64,000 bases of DNA from NCBI GenBank assembly GCA_030432595.1, contig JAUIGU010000003.1:62001-126000 (forward strand). Direction: 5' to 3'. Position numbers and translations under genes: made by a program. Positions 9,629 to 18,617 of this stretch are shown one piece after another; position 1 is the stretch's first letter, and each line of letters opens with the position of its first letter. The notes under the pieces were generated by a model. That model saw nothing but the letters and a program-made list of their open reading frames with translations, did not search any database and was not told where the DNA came from. The DNA is from Phycisphaerae bacterium. GTDB lineage: Bacteria > Planctomycetota > Phycisphaerae > Phycisphaerales > Phycisphaeraceae.

Positions 9629-9706
9629 CCGGACCACCGGTCGCTGACGCTCCCGGCTCTGTGTGCAGTTGAATGTCAGAGCCGGGAGCGTGAGCGACCG
9701 GTCCGG
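9629..9706. repeat. Inverted repeat, family A
   Basis: Arms 9629-9661 and 9677-9706 are reverse complements over 29 of 30 aligned bases; the left arm carries three extra bases. The core is GAGCCGGGAGCG followed by an AGCGACCGGT-type end. The same core recurs at 51961-52013. The element fills the gap between two co-directional minus-strand genes. It could fold into a strong hairpin in the mRNA. Confidence 0.85.
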
Positions 9707-9713
9707 CCAATTC

Positions 9714-10898
9714 TTACTCGTCAAAACCCAGCAGCCGATCCGCGTTGGTTCGGTAGACCTTCTCGAGCACGTCGTCCGGCAGCAGGATGCCGTAGATCTT
9801 CCACTCGCCCGTCGGCGGGAACGGGTGGTCGTAGTAGTCGAAGTATTCATCCCCGGTTTCGAGGAAGCGGTAGTAGATCGCGTAGCGGGGCTGGCTGGTG
9901 CGGACAGGGTCGCGGTCGGTGCCGAAGAGGATGCGGTCGGGGTACTTCAGGAATAGCGACCGGGCCGAGTAAGGCTGCCGCCCCAGTTCGGCGACGCGCC
10001 CGGAGATGTCGCAGTACAGGTTGGGATGACGGTCCAGGTCGGCGGCGACGCGTTGCAGGTCCTCGGCGTTGTTGGCGACGTGCGGGCCGATGAAGTTGGT
10101 GCCCCGATGCCTTTCCATGATTCGGCTGCGGGCGGCCAGAAGTTCGTCGCGCGGCGGGGCGTCGGTGCCGTAGAAGCTCCAGTCCGGGTGTCGCTGGAGT
10201 TGCATCCAACGCTCGTTGGTTTCGTCGATGGGTTTGAAGAACGCGAGCGGGTCGGCCGTGTGGATCAGCACGGGCATGCCTAACTCGCCGCACTTCGCCC
10301 AGACCGGGTCGAGTCGGCGGTCGTCGATCTTGACGAGTTGGCCTTGGCTGTCGCGGTGGTACAGCCCGAGCGACTTGAAGACCTTCAAACCACGCACGCC
10401 CATCTCGTGCGCCCGTTCGACCTCGTTGACCGCCCAATCGGTGAAGCCCGGCTCGTCGATGCGGTCGAACGGCAGGTTCAAAAACACCACAAACCGTTCG
10501 GTCTCAAGCCCCGCGTTGGCCCCGAGAAACTTCGCGCACATGGCGTCCAGGTCGTCGCCCCAGCCGCCGGAGAGGTTGATCGCCCGGAGGATGTTCCGCT
10601 GATCCATCGCGGCAAGCATCTCGGCCGGGTCCAGGTCGATCTTCCAGTGGCAGTGAATATCGACGTTGGGGAACTTACTGCGCTCCCGTGGGTTTTTCGC
10701 AACGACCAGCTCGGGGGTGGGGCGGTAGTTGCGGGCTTCCGCGTCGCCGACGTACACGCTCGTGCCGATCTCCGGATCGGCCACATTGTCGGCATGGACA
10801 TGGGGATCGCGGTCGGCGTTGCGGGCGAGGTGGTTCGAGACCCCGCACCCGGTGAGGGCGAAACAGGCACAAACTAAAACTGGGATCAGCGGCTTCAT
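9714..10898 (-). CDS. Lipoprotein amidohydrolase (amidohydrolase_2 family)
   Basis: The 394-residue product begins MKPLIPVLVCACFALTGCG, a lipoprotein signal with lipobox LTGC, so it should be anchored in a membrane facing outward. DIHCHWKID near residue 80 is the first metal-binding motif of the amidohydrolase TIM barrel. VLIHTADP follows in the middle, and ILFGTDRDP near the C-terminus supplies the late catalytic Asp. Such enzymes hydrolyse or decarboxylate small cyclic or aromatic acids, but the substrate cannot be told from sequence. An in-frame ATG nine bases upstream (10907) is an alternative start. It may be cotranscribed with the transporter downstream, which would suit uptake of its product, but that is inference. 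Confidence 0.8.
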   Translation of the reverse strand: MKPLIPVLVCACFALTGCGVSNHLARNADRDPHVHADNVADPEIGTSVYVGDAEARNYRPTPELVVAKNPRERSKFPNVDIHCHWKIDLDPAEMLAAMDQRNILRAINLSGGWGDDLDAMCAKFLGANAGLETERFVVFLNLPFDRIDEPGFTDWAVNEVERAHEMGVRGLKVFKSLGLYHRDSQGQLVKIDDRRLDPVWAKCGELGMPVLIHTADPLAFFKPIDETNERWMQLQRHPDWSFYGTDAPPRDELLAARSRIMERHRGTNFIGPHVANNAEDLQRVAADLDRHPNLYCDISGRVAELGRQPYSARSLFLKYPDRILFGTDRDPVRTSQPRYAIYYRFLETGDEYFDYYDHPFPPTGEWKIYGILLPDDVLEKVYRTNADRLLGFDE

Positions 10899-10934
10899 GG
10901 CGTCCATCCGTAGCAGACAGAGGTTATTGGTGTG

Positions 10935-12110
10935 TCAGGTCGTCGCCGTTTCGTGGCGGAGTTGCCCGCACGCGGCGGCGATGTCCCGGCCGCGACTGGC
11001 GCGGATGTGCGTATTGATGCCGGCCCGCTTGAGCGTCTCCTGGAACCGGTGGACGTCGTCGGTGCCCGGCCGCTGGTACGGCAGGCCCGCGACCTCGTTG
11101 TAGCGGATGAGGTTGACGTTCCCGCGCAGTTTGCGTGCGACCTGCGCAAGCTCTTTTGCGTGCTCGGCCTGGTCGTTGACGCCGCCGAGCAGGATGTATT
11201 CGAGCGTCACCTCGCGGCCGGTCTGGTCGAAATAAAACTGCCCGGCGTCGATCAACTCGGCGACGGTGACGAACTTCGCCCAGGGGATGATCTCCCGCCG
11301 GATGTCGTCGTTCGGGGCGTGCAGCGAGATGGCGAGTGTGATGGGCAGGTCGAGCTGCGCGAGCTTGCGGATGCCGGGCACGACGCCAACGGTGGACACC
11401 GTCACCTTGCGGGCCGAGAGGTTCAGGCCCCAGTCGGCGGTGAGGGTGCGCAGCGCCCGCGTCACGTTCGGCAGGTTCGCCAGCGGCTCGCCCATGCCCA
11501 TGAACACGACGTTGGTCACGCGGCAGATCGCGTCGTTCTGCGACGCCAGCATGGCCGAGAGCTGCCACGCCTGCTGCACGATCTGCCCGGCCGTGAGGTT
11601 GCCGTCGAGCCCACCGAGCCCGGACGCGCAGAACCGGCATCCCACCGGGCAGCCGATCTGCGAACTGATGCACGCGGTGCGCCGCTTGGGCGTAGGGATC
11701 ACGACGCACTCGGTCTGTTGGTCGGGGTTCAGGGTCCGGGGTTCGGGGTACAGAGCCAGCGGATTTGTCGCATCATCTTTCGCGTCCTGCTTTGCGGTGC
11801 TTCCTCCTGCACCCTGAACCCTGTCCCCTGAACCCTGCAACACCCCCCAATCCACGAGCAGCTTCTGCGTGCCGTCGGTCGCGCGTTGGTGACGCACGAC
11901 ATCGCCGCGCACGAAGCAGATGGACTCGCCCAACACGTCCCGATCGCGGGCCGAGAGGTTCGTCATGGCCCGCGGGTCGGTGACGTTCCGCCGGTACACC
12001 CAGTCGAGGACTTGGGCCGCGCGGAACCGAGGCATGCCCGCGTCGGCGACGACACGCTGCAAGCCGTCGGGGTCGAGGTCGAAGAAGTGTGGGCGGGCGT
12101 CGGCCGACAT
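10935..12110 (-). CDS. rlmN: 23S rRNA / tRNA adenine-C2 methyltransferase RlmN
   Basis: The 391-residue radical SAM enzyme methylates C2 of A2503 in 23S rRNA and A37 in some tRNAs. The cluster motif CPVGCRFC is intact. The two catalytic cysteines are also present, one in TACISSQIG upstream of the cluster and one in the C-terminal DIAAACGQL. The N-terminal domain (HFFDLDPDGLQRVV) is normal. The odd part is an extra segment of about 42 residues between LVDWG and TECVVIPT, encoded by an inverted-repeat element (11726-11841). It falls in a loop between the accessory domain and the radical SAM barrel, and the frame stays open, so the enzyme is probably active. The gene stands alone, 36 bases upstream of the amidohydrolase start on the same strand. 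Confidence 0.93.
   Translation of the reverse strand: MSADARPHFFDLDPDGLQRVVADAGMPRFRAAQVLDWVYRRNVTDPRAMTNLSARDRDVLGESICFVRGDVVRHQRATDGTQKLLVDWGVLQGSGDRVQGAGGSTAKQDAKDDATNPLALYPEPRTLNPDQQTECVVIPTPKRRTACISSQIGCPVGCRFCASGLGGLDGNLTAGQIVQQAWQLSAMLASQNDAICRVTNVVFMGMGEPLANLPNVTRALRTLTADWGLNLSARKVTVSTVGVVPGIRKLAQLDLPITLAISLHAPNDDIRREIIPWAKFVTVAELIDAGQFYFDQTGREVTLEYILLGGVNDQAEHAKELAQVARKLRGNVNLIRYNEVAGLPYQRPGTDDVHRFQETLKRAGINTHIRASRGRDIAAACGQLRHETATT
11726..11841. repeat. Heptad inverted repeat inserted in frame in rlmN
   Basis: On the plus strand the left arm is four 7-mers, GGTTCAG, GGTCCGG, GGTTCGG, GGTACAG (11726-11753). The right arm is five, CTGCACC, CTGAACC, CTGTCCC, CTGAACC, CTGCAAC (11807-11841). 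CTGAACC is the exact reverse complement of GGTTCAG. Arms 11727-11753 and 11807-11833 pair at 22 of 27 positions around a 53-bp spacer. The whole element is translated as part of RlmN without interrupting the frame. Confidence 0.85.
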
Positions 12111-12163
12111 CGCGGGCAGTGTACGGCGGCCGCCAGACCCGGCGGGGCGGTTACGCTGAGGGC

Positions 12164-12574
12164 GTGAGCGTCAACGATCAAGAGCGCGAGGTCTTCGATT
12201 CGCTGCTGGAGAAGCACCTGGCGACGCTGCCCGACGAGGTCCACGCGTGGCTGGCCGAGGTGCCGCTGATCGTGGAGGACGAGCCGAGCCCGGACCTGCT
12301 GGCCGACCTGGGCATGGAGCCGGGCGAGGACCTGTTCGGGCTGCACACCGGCACGCCGCTGACCGAGCGCAGCGTCGAGGACCACGGCACGATCCCCGAC
12401 GAGATCCGCATCTTCCGCGGGCCGCTGCTGCGCATGGTGGGCTGGTCGTGCCGGCCACGCCCGCGCGGCGACCGCGCGGAACTCTCCCGGCAGATCCGCA
12501 TCACGCTCCTGCACGAACTGGGACACCACTTCGGGCTCGACGAGGACGACTTGGACGCGCTGGGTTACGCCTGA
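12164..12574 (+). CDS. Small zincin metallopeptidase-like protein (PF06262)
   Basis: The 136-residue protein has a compact acidic fold ending in the zinc motif HELGHHFGLDEDDL. This is the arrangement of the short zincin family PF06262, whose function is largely unknown. The late position of HExxH, some 20 residues from the C-terminus, is normal for the family. No signal peptide is present, so it should be cytoplasmic. I chose GTG at 12164 because the upstream in-frame codons are arginine-rich and overlap the rlmN promoter side. It is divergent from rlmN by 53 bases. Confidence 0.8.
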   Translation: MSVNDQEREVFDSLLEKHLATLPDEVHAWLAEVPLIVEDEPSPDLLADLGMEPGEDLFGLHTGTPLTERSVEDHGTIPDEIRIFRGPLLRMVGWSCRPRPRGDRAELSRQIRITLLHELGHHFGLDEDDLDALGYA

Positions 12575-12817
12575 CCCATCGCTGCAACCCGCAACCCCCG
12601 TGACCGACCCGCAGGACCGGCATTATCGGCCACGGTCCGGCTGTGCCGGTGGGTGAAGCGTTGCCGGTTCGGGGACGGGGTGTTTCCCAGTTTCCGCAGC
12701 CCGAACAGGCGTCACGGATTCGAGGTTGTTCCGAGCGAACGATTGGACGGTGCGCGGATTGAATCGTTCGGTTCGTTCGTGAAGGGATTGTTCACAGATT
12801 CAATTGGGGAACACACC

Positions 12818-13618
12818 ATGAAAAGAGCCCGCACCCGTAAGACCTTCGCCCTCGCCGCCTGCACCGCCGGCCTGCTCGCCGGCCTGCCCGCCGCGACCGC
12901 CTCCGCCGACCGCGGCGACCGCGCGGTCGATTTCAGCATCACCCGCGGCCAGGTCGTGCCCGGCGAGGACTTCGCCGCCAAGATCACGGTCATCGGCTGC
13001 TCGTGGGGCACCGCCAGCGGCCAGCTCGGCGCCATCACCGTGCAGGTCCACGTCGGCGACGAAACCATCGAGCCCTTCGGCGCCGCGATCATCGACCCGT
13101 ACGGCAGCAGCAGCTCGCGCCGCAGCGGTCGCCGCAGCCGACGCGGCGGCAGTTCGACCCCGTCCCTGCCCACCACCGGCGGCAACGTCAACACCGGCAG
13201 CATCTCGCCGATCCACATGATCATCGACCAGATGTTCGACCCCGACGCAGCGATCACCATGACCGCCCGCGCATGGGAGGCCAACGCGAGCGTCTCGCGC
13301 ACGCCCTACGTGCTGAACTCTTCGAGCGACCTGGGCGCCGTCATGGTCCTGCGCGACGGCGACGACGTGCCGACCTTCTCGACCATGAGCAACCAGACCA
13401 ACGTCGAGGCCTACCTCAACCCCTACACCAACGAAGCCGGCTCCCACATGGCCCTGCACCCCAACCAGGCCATCTACCTCTTCGAGTTCAACAACCTCTC
13501 CGGCAGCTTCGGCATCGACTACCAGGACCTGGTCGTCATGGTCACGCTCGGCGAGTCGGTCGAAGACCTCGAAGAAGACCTCCCGCCGCTGAGCGACCTG
13601 GGCACCGCGTACGACTAA
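12818..13618 (+). CDS. Secreted protein of unknown function with Arg/Ser-rich insert
   Basis: The 266-residue protein starts with a signal peptide (MKRARTRKTFALAACTAGLL, likely cleaved after TASA). I do not recognise the family. The mature part looks like a beta-sandwich with short strands (DFAAKITVIGCSWG, GAITVQVHVGDETIEPFG, IYLFEFNNLSGSFGIDYQDL). A basic low-complexity stretch, SSSRRSGRRSRRGGSSTPS, follows the first third and interrupts the fold. The tail is acidic (EDLEEDLPPL). No PEP-CTERM signal is present. An ATG at 12818 directly before the signal peptide fixes the start. A strong terminator follows the stop. Confidence 0.7.
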   Translation: MKRARTRKTFALAACTAGLLAGLPAATASADRGDRAVDFSITRGQVVPGEDFAAKITVIGCSWGTASGQLGAITVQVHVGDETIEPFGAAIIDPYGSSSSRRSGRRSRRGGSSTPSLPTTGGNVNTGSISPIHMIIDQMFDPDAAITMTARAWEANASVSRTPYVLNSSSDLGAVMVLRDGDDVPTFSTMSNQTNVEAYLNPYTNEAGSHMALHPNQAIYLFEFNNLSGSFGIDYQDLVVMVTLGESVEDLEEDLPPLSDLGTAYD

Positions 13619-13654
13619 AGCGATCGCCCGGCCGCACCACGATCCTCCAACCCG

Positions 13655-13684
13655 AGCCGGCTCCGAGAGGGGCCGGCTTTTTTT
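13655..13684 (+). terminator. Rho-independent terminator
   Basis: AGCCGGC (13655-13661) pairs with GCCGGCT (13672-13678), extended by further pairs inward, and is followed by seven T. It ends the transcript of the secreted protein gene. Confidence 0.9.
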
Positions 13685-13762
13685 GGCGCGCCCCGGGCGG
13701 GGATCATCGGGGGTTGCGGTATCATCGCTCGGCCCTGCGGTTCACGAGGTTGATTCGGCCGG

Positions 13763-15418
13763 ATGCTCAAGCTCGCCACCCTGATCCACAACCCCGGCGA
13801 ACCGGACCCCGATTCGCGCTTCGCCGACCCCCGGCAACTCGCCGAACTGGGCTACAACGGCTGGCTGCTCTACGAGACCACCGCGCTGTCGGGCCTGTCG
13901 CGGCTGGAGTCCGGCGGCGACGCCGAGATCGCCCGCTGGGTCGAGCAGGCCGCCGCCTCGGTGTCCGCGAGCCTCGAGTCCGCCCGACACGCGGGGATGG
14001 AGACCTTCCTCGCCTACGACATGCTGGTCCTCGGCCGGCACCTGGTCGAACGTGAAGGCCAGGCGCTGACGTGCAAGGGCCGGCCCGACGTGCTGTGCCC
14101 CGCGAGCGAGCGGACGCTTCAGCGCTGTGTCGACGGCTTAACCGGCATGCTGCGGCGGTGGCCCGACGTGTCGGGCGTGGTCCTGCGCTTTGGCGACTGC
14201 GACGCGCGGCGCTTCCCGCACCTGGTCGGCAACGACATCTACACCCCGCGCTGCCCGCGCTGCAACCACTTCGGCCGGGCCGAACGCATCACCGACCTCA
14301 TCAAACGCGCCCACGACACCGTGGTGGAGCAGCACGGCAAGAAGCTGATCGTCCGGGCCTGGAACGTCCGCCCCAACGGCATGCACGACACGCCCGAGCT
14401 GGCCCAACGCGTCGTCCAGGACCTGCCCGGCGACGAGACCGACGACCGCCTGGTGCTCTCGTTCAAGTTCACCGAGACCGACTTCTGGCGGTACCAGCCG
14501 TGGAACCGTGCGTCGCTGGTCTGCGGCAAACGCCCGGTGATGTACGAACTCCAATGCCAGCGCGAGTTCGAGGGCAAAGGCGGCATCCCGAATTGGCAGG
14601 CCGGGCTGTGGCGCGACGGCGACCCGGCGATGCGGAACCAGGGCGAGCCGGCGGGTCTGGCGGAGGTGACGTCACGCGTGAACTTCGCCGGGGTGATGGC
14701 GTGGGTGCGCGGCGGCGGCTGGGGCGGGCCGTTCGTCAAGGACGAGTCGTGGATCGACGCGAACGTCTTCGCCGCGCCGCGGCTGGCCGACGACCCCACG
14801 GCCGACCCCGAGGCGCTCGCGGACGCGTGGATCGCGGATCGGCTCGGCCTGAACCGGGACAAGCACGCCGAGGCGATCCGCGCCGTCCTGCTGCGCTCGC
14901 CCGAGCTGATCCGGCAGAGCTTCTACGTCGAGGCGTTCGCGCGGAGCCGGCCCGACGCGTGGCACCCCGCGGCCGACTGGGTCTCCGACGACCTGCTCGA
15001 CGTCGAGGCGGCGTGGCGGATGGTGCAGCGTCTGCCCGCCGAACAGCTCGACGCCGTCGTCGAAGAAAAGCGCCGGGCCGCCGAACTGATCGCCCAGCTT
15101 CGCCACGACGCGCAACGGGCCCTGGGCGACCGCGATTCGTCCCACGCCGCGCTGTCGAACACGCTGATCTACACCGAGTCGTTCATGGAAGCGCTCCGCG
15201 ATCTGGTGGCGGGGCTGGCCGCCTACCGCCGGTTCAAGAAAGACGCCCGACCCACCGACGCGCAGGAAGCCCGCACGTCCCTGTTGCGCGCCCAGTCGCA
15301 CTGGAACCACCACACCCAGCGGCACGGCAACCTCCGCGGCACCGCGACCCCGTTCCGCGAGGTCGGGCTCTGGGAACTCACCCAGAACATGCTCGCCGAA
15401 GTCGCCGACCCGGTGTGA
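13763..15418 (+). CDS. Glycoside hydrolase-like TIM-barrel protein, possibly GH67-like
   Basis: The 551-residue protein has no signal peptide. Its first 350 residues have the look of a TIM-barrel glycosidase: LRFGDCDARRFPHL, CPRCNHFG, KLIVRAWNVRPNG, LSFKFTETDFWRYQPW and VMAWVRGGGWGG at plausible strand ends. The C-terminal 200 residues are helical (EEKRRAAELIAQLRHDAQ). This arrangement is reminiscent of alpha-glucuronidases of family GH67, but the similarity is by eye only. A CxxC pair (CPRC) may bind metal. Candidate catalytic acids are in FGDCDAR and FTETDF. The start ATG lies 79 bases after the preceding terminator, so it begins a new transcription unit. Confidence in a glycosidase is moderate and in the family low. 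Confidence 0.5.
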   Translation: MLKLATLIHNPGEPDPDSRFADPRQLAELGYNGWLLYETTALSGLSRLESGGDAEIARWVEQAAASVSASLESARHAGMETFLAYDMLVLGRHLVEREGQALTCKGRPDVLCPASERTLQRCVDGLTGMLRRWPDVSGVVLRFGDCDARRFPHLVGNDIYTPRCPRCNHFGRAERITDLIKRAHDTVVEQHGKKLIVRAWNVRPNGMHDTPELAQRVVQDLPGDETDDRLVLSFKFTETDFWRYQPWNRASLVCGKRPVMYELQCQREFEGKGGIPNWQAGLWRDGDPAMRNQGEPAGLAEVTSRVNFAGVMAWVRGGGWGGPFVKDESWIDANVFAAPRLADDPTADPEALADAWIADRLGLNRDKHAEAIRAVLLRSPELIRQSFYVEAFARSRPDAWHPAADWVSDDLLDVEAAWRMVQRLPAEQLDAVVEEKRRAAELIAQLRHDAQRALGDRDSSHAALSNTLIYTESFMEALRDLVAGLAAYRRFKKDARPTDAQEARTSLLRAQSHWNHHTQRHGNLRGTATPFREVGLWELTQNMLAEVADPV

Positions 15419-15491
15419 CGTTCCGCCGCTACATACCGCACTTTGCGTCCGCGCATCAGCGTCATTGGACCCGCTTCCTTATGATCCGGGC

Positions 15492-18400
15492 ATGACCGCC
15501 CTGAGCACGCCCGTCGGCGCCGAGACCGCCCGCGTCCGCCGCATCGAAGTCTGGCCGAAACACGACACGCACGATGCGCACGGCCGAAAAGCCACGGCCG
15601 CGGCGCAAACGACCTGCCCGGGCGTTCGGCGCATCCGCGCCGCGCAGGTCTTCCTGATCTCGGCAACGCTCGACGACGATCAGGTCCGACGCGTCGGCGA
15701 AGAACTCCTCGCCGACTCCATCGCCCAGCACGCCGTCCCCGGCGCGGGCGCGACCGACGAGGGCGCCGGCCCGGTCATCACCATCGAGGTCCACCCCCAG
15801 CCGGGCGTCATGGACCCCGTCGCCGAATCGACCGCCGCCGCGCTGCGCGACATGTTCCCCGAACTGTCCGGAGACGAACTGACCGTCCGCACGGGGCACC
15901 GCTACGACTTCCACCACGACGGCACGCTCACCGCCGACGCCGCCCGCGCTTTTGCTCAAGCGCACCTGGGCAACCCGGTGATCGAATCGTTTTATGTCGA
16001 GCCATATGTGCCCGAAAACTTCGCCGCCGGGCAGCACTACGAACTTGATTTGCGACACATCCCGGTGCGTGAATTGGACGACGCCGGGTTGCAGCGCCTG
16101 TCCCGCGAAGCGCACCTGTTCCTCTCGCTCGAGGAAATGCGGACGATCCGCGATCACTTCCGTGGCCTGGACCGCGAGCCGACGGACATCGAACTCGAAA
16201 CGCTCGCGCAGACCTGGTCCGAACACTGCGTGCACAAAACACTCAAGAGCACAGTTACCTACAAGCCGAGTGCGGAGGAGCCAAGCGACGAAGCACCGGA
16301 TGACCCCCTCCGCATCTTCCGCGACAAACCCGGCCACGAGATCGATGACGACGGCCCGAATCCTTCCGTCACGATCCACAACCTCCTGAAGTCCACCGTC
16401 GCCGCCGCCACTTTTACACTACGCGATCGATCCGCCGAGGAAGACGGAAAGGGCGACTGGCTCGTCTCCGTCTTCGACGACAACGCCGGCGTCGTCAAGC
16501 TCGACGACATCCACGGCGTCGCCATCAAGGTCGAGACCCACAACCACCCCTCCGCCATCGAGCCCTACGGCGGCGCCGCCACCGGCATCGGCGGCTGCAT
16601 CCGCGACATTATCGGCACCGGGCTCGCCGCCAAACCCATCGCCAACACCGACACGTTCGCCGTCGCCCCACCCACCACCGAGTACAGCGAGATCCCCAAT
16701 AGCGTGCTTCCCCCGCGCCGCATCCTCGAGCAGGTCGTCGCCGGCGTCCGCGACTACGGCAACCGCATGGGCATCCCCACCGTCAACGGCACGGTGCTCT
16801 TCCACGACGACTACGTTGCCAACCCGCTCGTCTTCGCAGGCTGTGTCGGACTGATCCCGCTGGACAAATGCTTCGGTGAAGTAAAGCCCGGCGACCGCAT
16901 CATCGCCCTCGGCGGACGCACCGGGCGTGACGGCATCCACGGCGCCACGTTCAGCTCCGCCGAGCTCACCGACACCCACGCCGACGAGTTCGGGCACGCC
17001 GTGCAGATCGGCAACGCCATCACCGAAAAGCAAACCCTCGACGTCATCCTCGCCGCCCGCGACCACGAAGACGGCACGCTCTTCTCCGCCATCACCGACT
17101 GCGGTGCCGGTGGTTTCTCCAGCGCCATCGGCGAAATGGGCGAGAAGGTCGGCGCGGACGTGAACCTCGACGCCGCGCCATTGAAATACGACGGCCTCAA
17201 CTACGCCGAAGTCTGGATCAGCGAGGCCCAGGAGCGCATGGTGCTCGCCGTCCCCGCCGAAAACCTCGAAAAACTCAGGGCCATCTGCGCCGCCGAGGAC
17301 GTCGAACTCTCCGACCTCGGCACCTTCGGCCACCACGACGACCAAGGCACGCCGACGCTGCGTCTCAACTTCCGCGGCACCGTCGTCGGCGAACTGCCCA
17401 TGCCGCTGCTGCACGACGGCATCCCCATGCCCACGCGGCAGGCCACGTGGTCGCCGACCCCCGCCGGTCATGCGCCCGCGCTCGACGGTCTCGACCTGGG
17501 CGACACGCTGCTCAAGCTCCTCGCCCACCCCAACATCGCGTCCAAGCACTGGGTCGTCCGCCAGTACGACCACGAGGTGCAGGGCGGCAGCGTCGTCAAG
17601 CCGCTCGTCGGCCCGCTCCAACTCGGCCCGTCCGACGCCGCGGTCATCCGCCCGAAGCTCGATAGCAACGTCGGCGTCGCGCTGTCCAACGGCGTCTGCC
17701 CCTGGTTGTCGGAAAAGATTCCCGGCGGCGATTCTTATCAAGCGACTCTGCACGCGATCGACGAAGCCGTGCGCAACTCCGTGTGCGTCGGTGCCGACCC
17801 GAACCGCATCGCGATCCTCGACAACTTCTGCTGGCCCAGCTGCGACGACCCGCAGGCCATGGGCACACTCGTCCGCGCCGCCGAATCGTGTTACGACGGC
17901 GCGCTCGCCTACGGCACGCCGTTCGTGTCCGGCAAAGATTCCCTGCACAACCAGTTCACCACCGAAGACGGCCGCCTCATCGCGATCCCGCCGACGCTGC
18001 TCGTCACCGCGCTGGGCATCGTGCCCGACGTGCGCCGCGCCCAAACCATGGACGCGAAACGCTCCGGCAACGCGCTGCTGATCATCGGCACCACCCGCGC
18101 CGCGCTCGGCGGCTCCCACCTGGCCGCCGTCCTCGACCAGCCCGGCGGGCCGATCCCGACGGTGGACTTGGACGCCGGGCCACGCAACGCGCGATCCGTC
18201 TGGGCGCTGCACCAGGCCGACGCGCTCGCATCGGCGCACGACTGCTCCGAGGGTGGCGTGCTCGTTGCCGCGGCGGAGATGGCGTTCTCCGGGGACATCG
18301 GCCTGGACCTGGACCTCACGAACCTCCCGGCCGACGGCGACGTCAACCTGCCCGCGCGCTGCTTCGCCGAGTCCCCGAGCCGGTACCTCATCGAGGTGCC

Positions 18401-18578
18401 CGGCGCCATGCTCGACAAAGCCGTTCGCGTCCTTCGAGATGCCGGCACACCGTTTGCCCAGATCGGCACCTTCGCCGACCACGACCGCTTTACCGCGCGC
18501 ACGGCCGAGCGAGGGCGGCTGTTCGACCTCCAACTCGCCGTATTGCGCGACACGTGGCGTCGCCCGCTGGACTGGTGA
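15492..18578 (+). CDS. purL: Phosphoribosylformylglycinamidine synthase with PurS-like N-terminus
   Basis: The 1028-residue enzyme catalyses the ATP-dependent FGAR to FGAM step of purine synthesis. Residues about 10-200 look like two PurS-like halves (VRRIEVWPKHDTHDAHG; TIEVHPQPGVMDP; VRTGHRYDF). They are followed by the linker LETLAQTWSEHC and the two AIR-synthase-like halves. Signature motifs are KVETHNHPSAIEPYGGA, GNRMGIPTVNG, GGRTGRDGIHGAT and TDCGAGGFSSAIGEMG. The glutaminase domain of the 1300-residue E. coli enzyme is absent, so a separate PurQ must supply ammonia. ATG 15492 is chosen over the in-frame ATG at 15465 because the latter adds a non-conserved stretch. It is intermediate in length between small PurL (about 730) and large PurL. 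Confidence 0.92.
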   Translation: MTALSTPVGAETARVRRIEVWPKHDTHDAHGRKATAAAQTTCPGVRRIRAAQVFLISATLDDDQVRRVGEELLADSIAQHAVPGAGATDEGAGPVITIEVHPQPGVMDPVAESTAAALRDMFPELSGDELTVRTGHRYDFHHDGTLTADAARAFAQAHLGNPVIESFYVEPYVPENFAAGQHYELDLRHIPVRELDDAGLQRLSREAHLFLSLEEMRTIRDHFRGLDREPTDIELETLAQTWSEHCVHKTLKSTVTYKPSAEEPSDEAPDDPLRIFRDKPGHEIDDDGPNPSVTIHNLLKSTVAAATFTLRDRSAEEDGKGDWLVSVFDDNAGVVKLDDIHGVAIKVETHNHPSAIEPYGGAATGIGGCIRDIIGTGLAAKPIANTDTFAVAPPTTEYSEIPNSVLPPRRILEQVVAGVRDYGNRMGIPTVNGTVLFHDDYVANPLVFAGCVGLIPLDKCFGEVKPGDRIIALGGRTGRDGIHGATFSSAELTDTHADEFGHAVQIGNAITEKQTLDVILAARDHEDGTLFSAITDCGAGGFSSAIGEMGEKVGADVNLDAAPLKYDGLNYAEVWISEAQERMVLAVPAENLEKLRAICAAEDVELSDLGTFGHHDDQGTPTLRLNFRGTVVGELPMPLLHDGIPMPTRQATWSPTPAGHAPALDGLDLGDTLLKLLAHPNIASKHWVVRQYDHEVQGGSVVKPLVGPLQLGPSDAAVIRPKLDSNVGVALSNGVCPWLSEKIPGGDSYQATLHAIDEAVRNSVCVGADPNRIAILDNFCWPSCDDPQAMGTLVRAAESCYDGALAYGTPFVSGKDSLHNQFTTEDGRLIAIPPTLLVTALGIVPDVRRAQTMDAKRSGNALLIIGTTRAALGGSHLAAVLDQPGGPIPTVDLDAGPRNARSVWALHQADALASAHDCSEGGVLVAAAEMAFSGDIGLDLDLTNLPADGDVNLPARCFAESPSRYLIEVPGAMLDKAVRVLRDAGTPFAQIGTFADHDRFTARTAERGRLFDLQLAVLRDTWRRPLDW

Positions 18579-18617
18579 TCCGTGGAATAATGCGGGATGG
18601 GCTCGCGTTAAAAGCTC

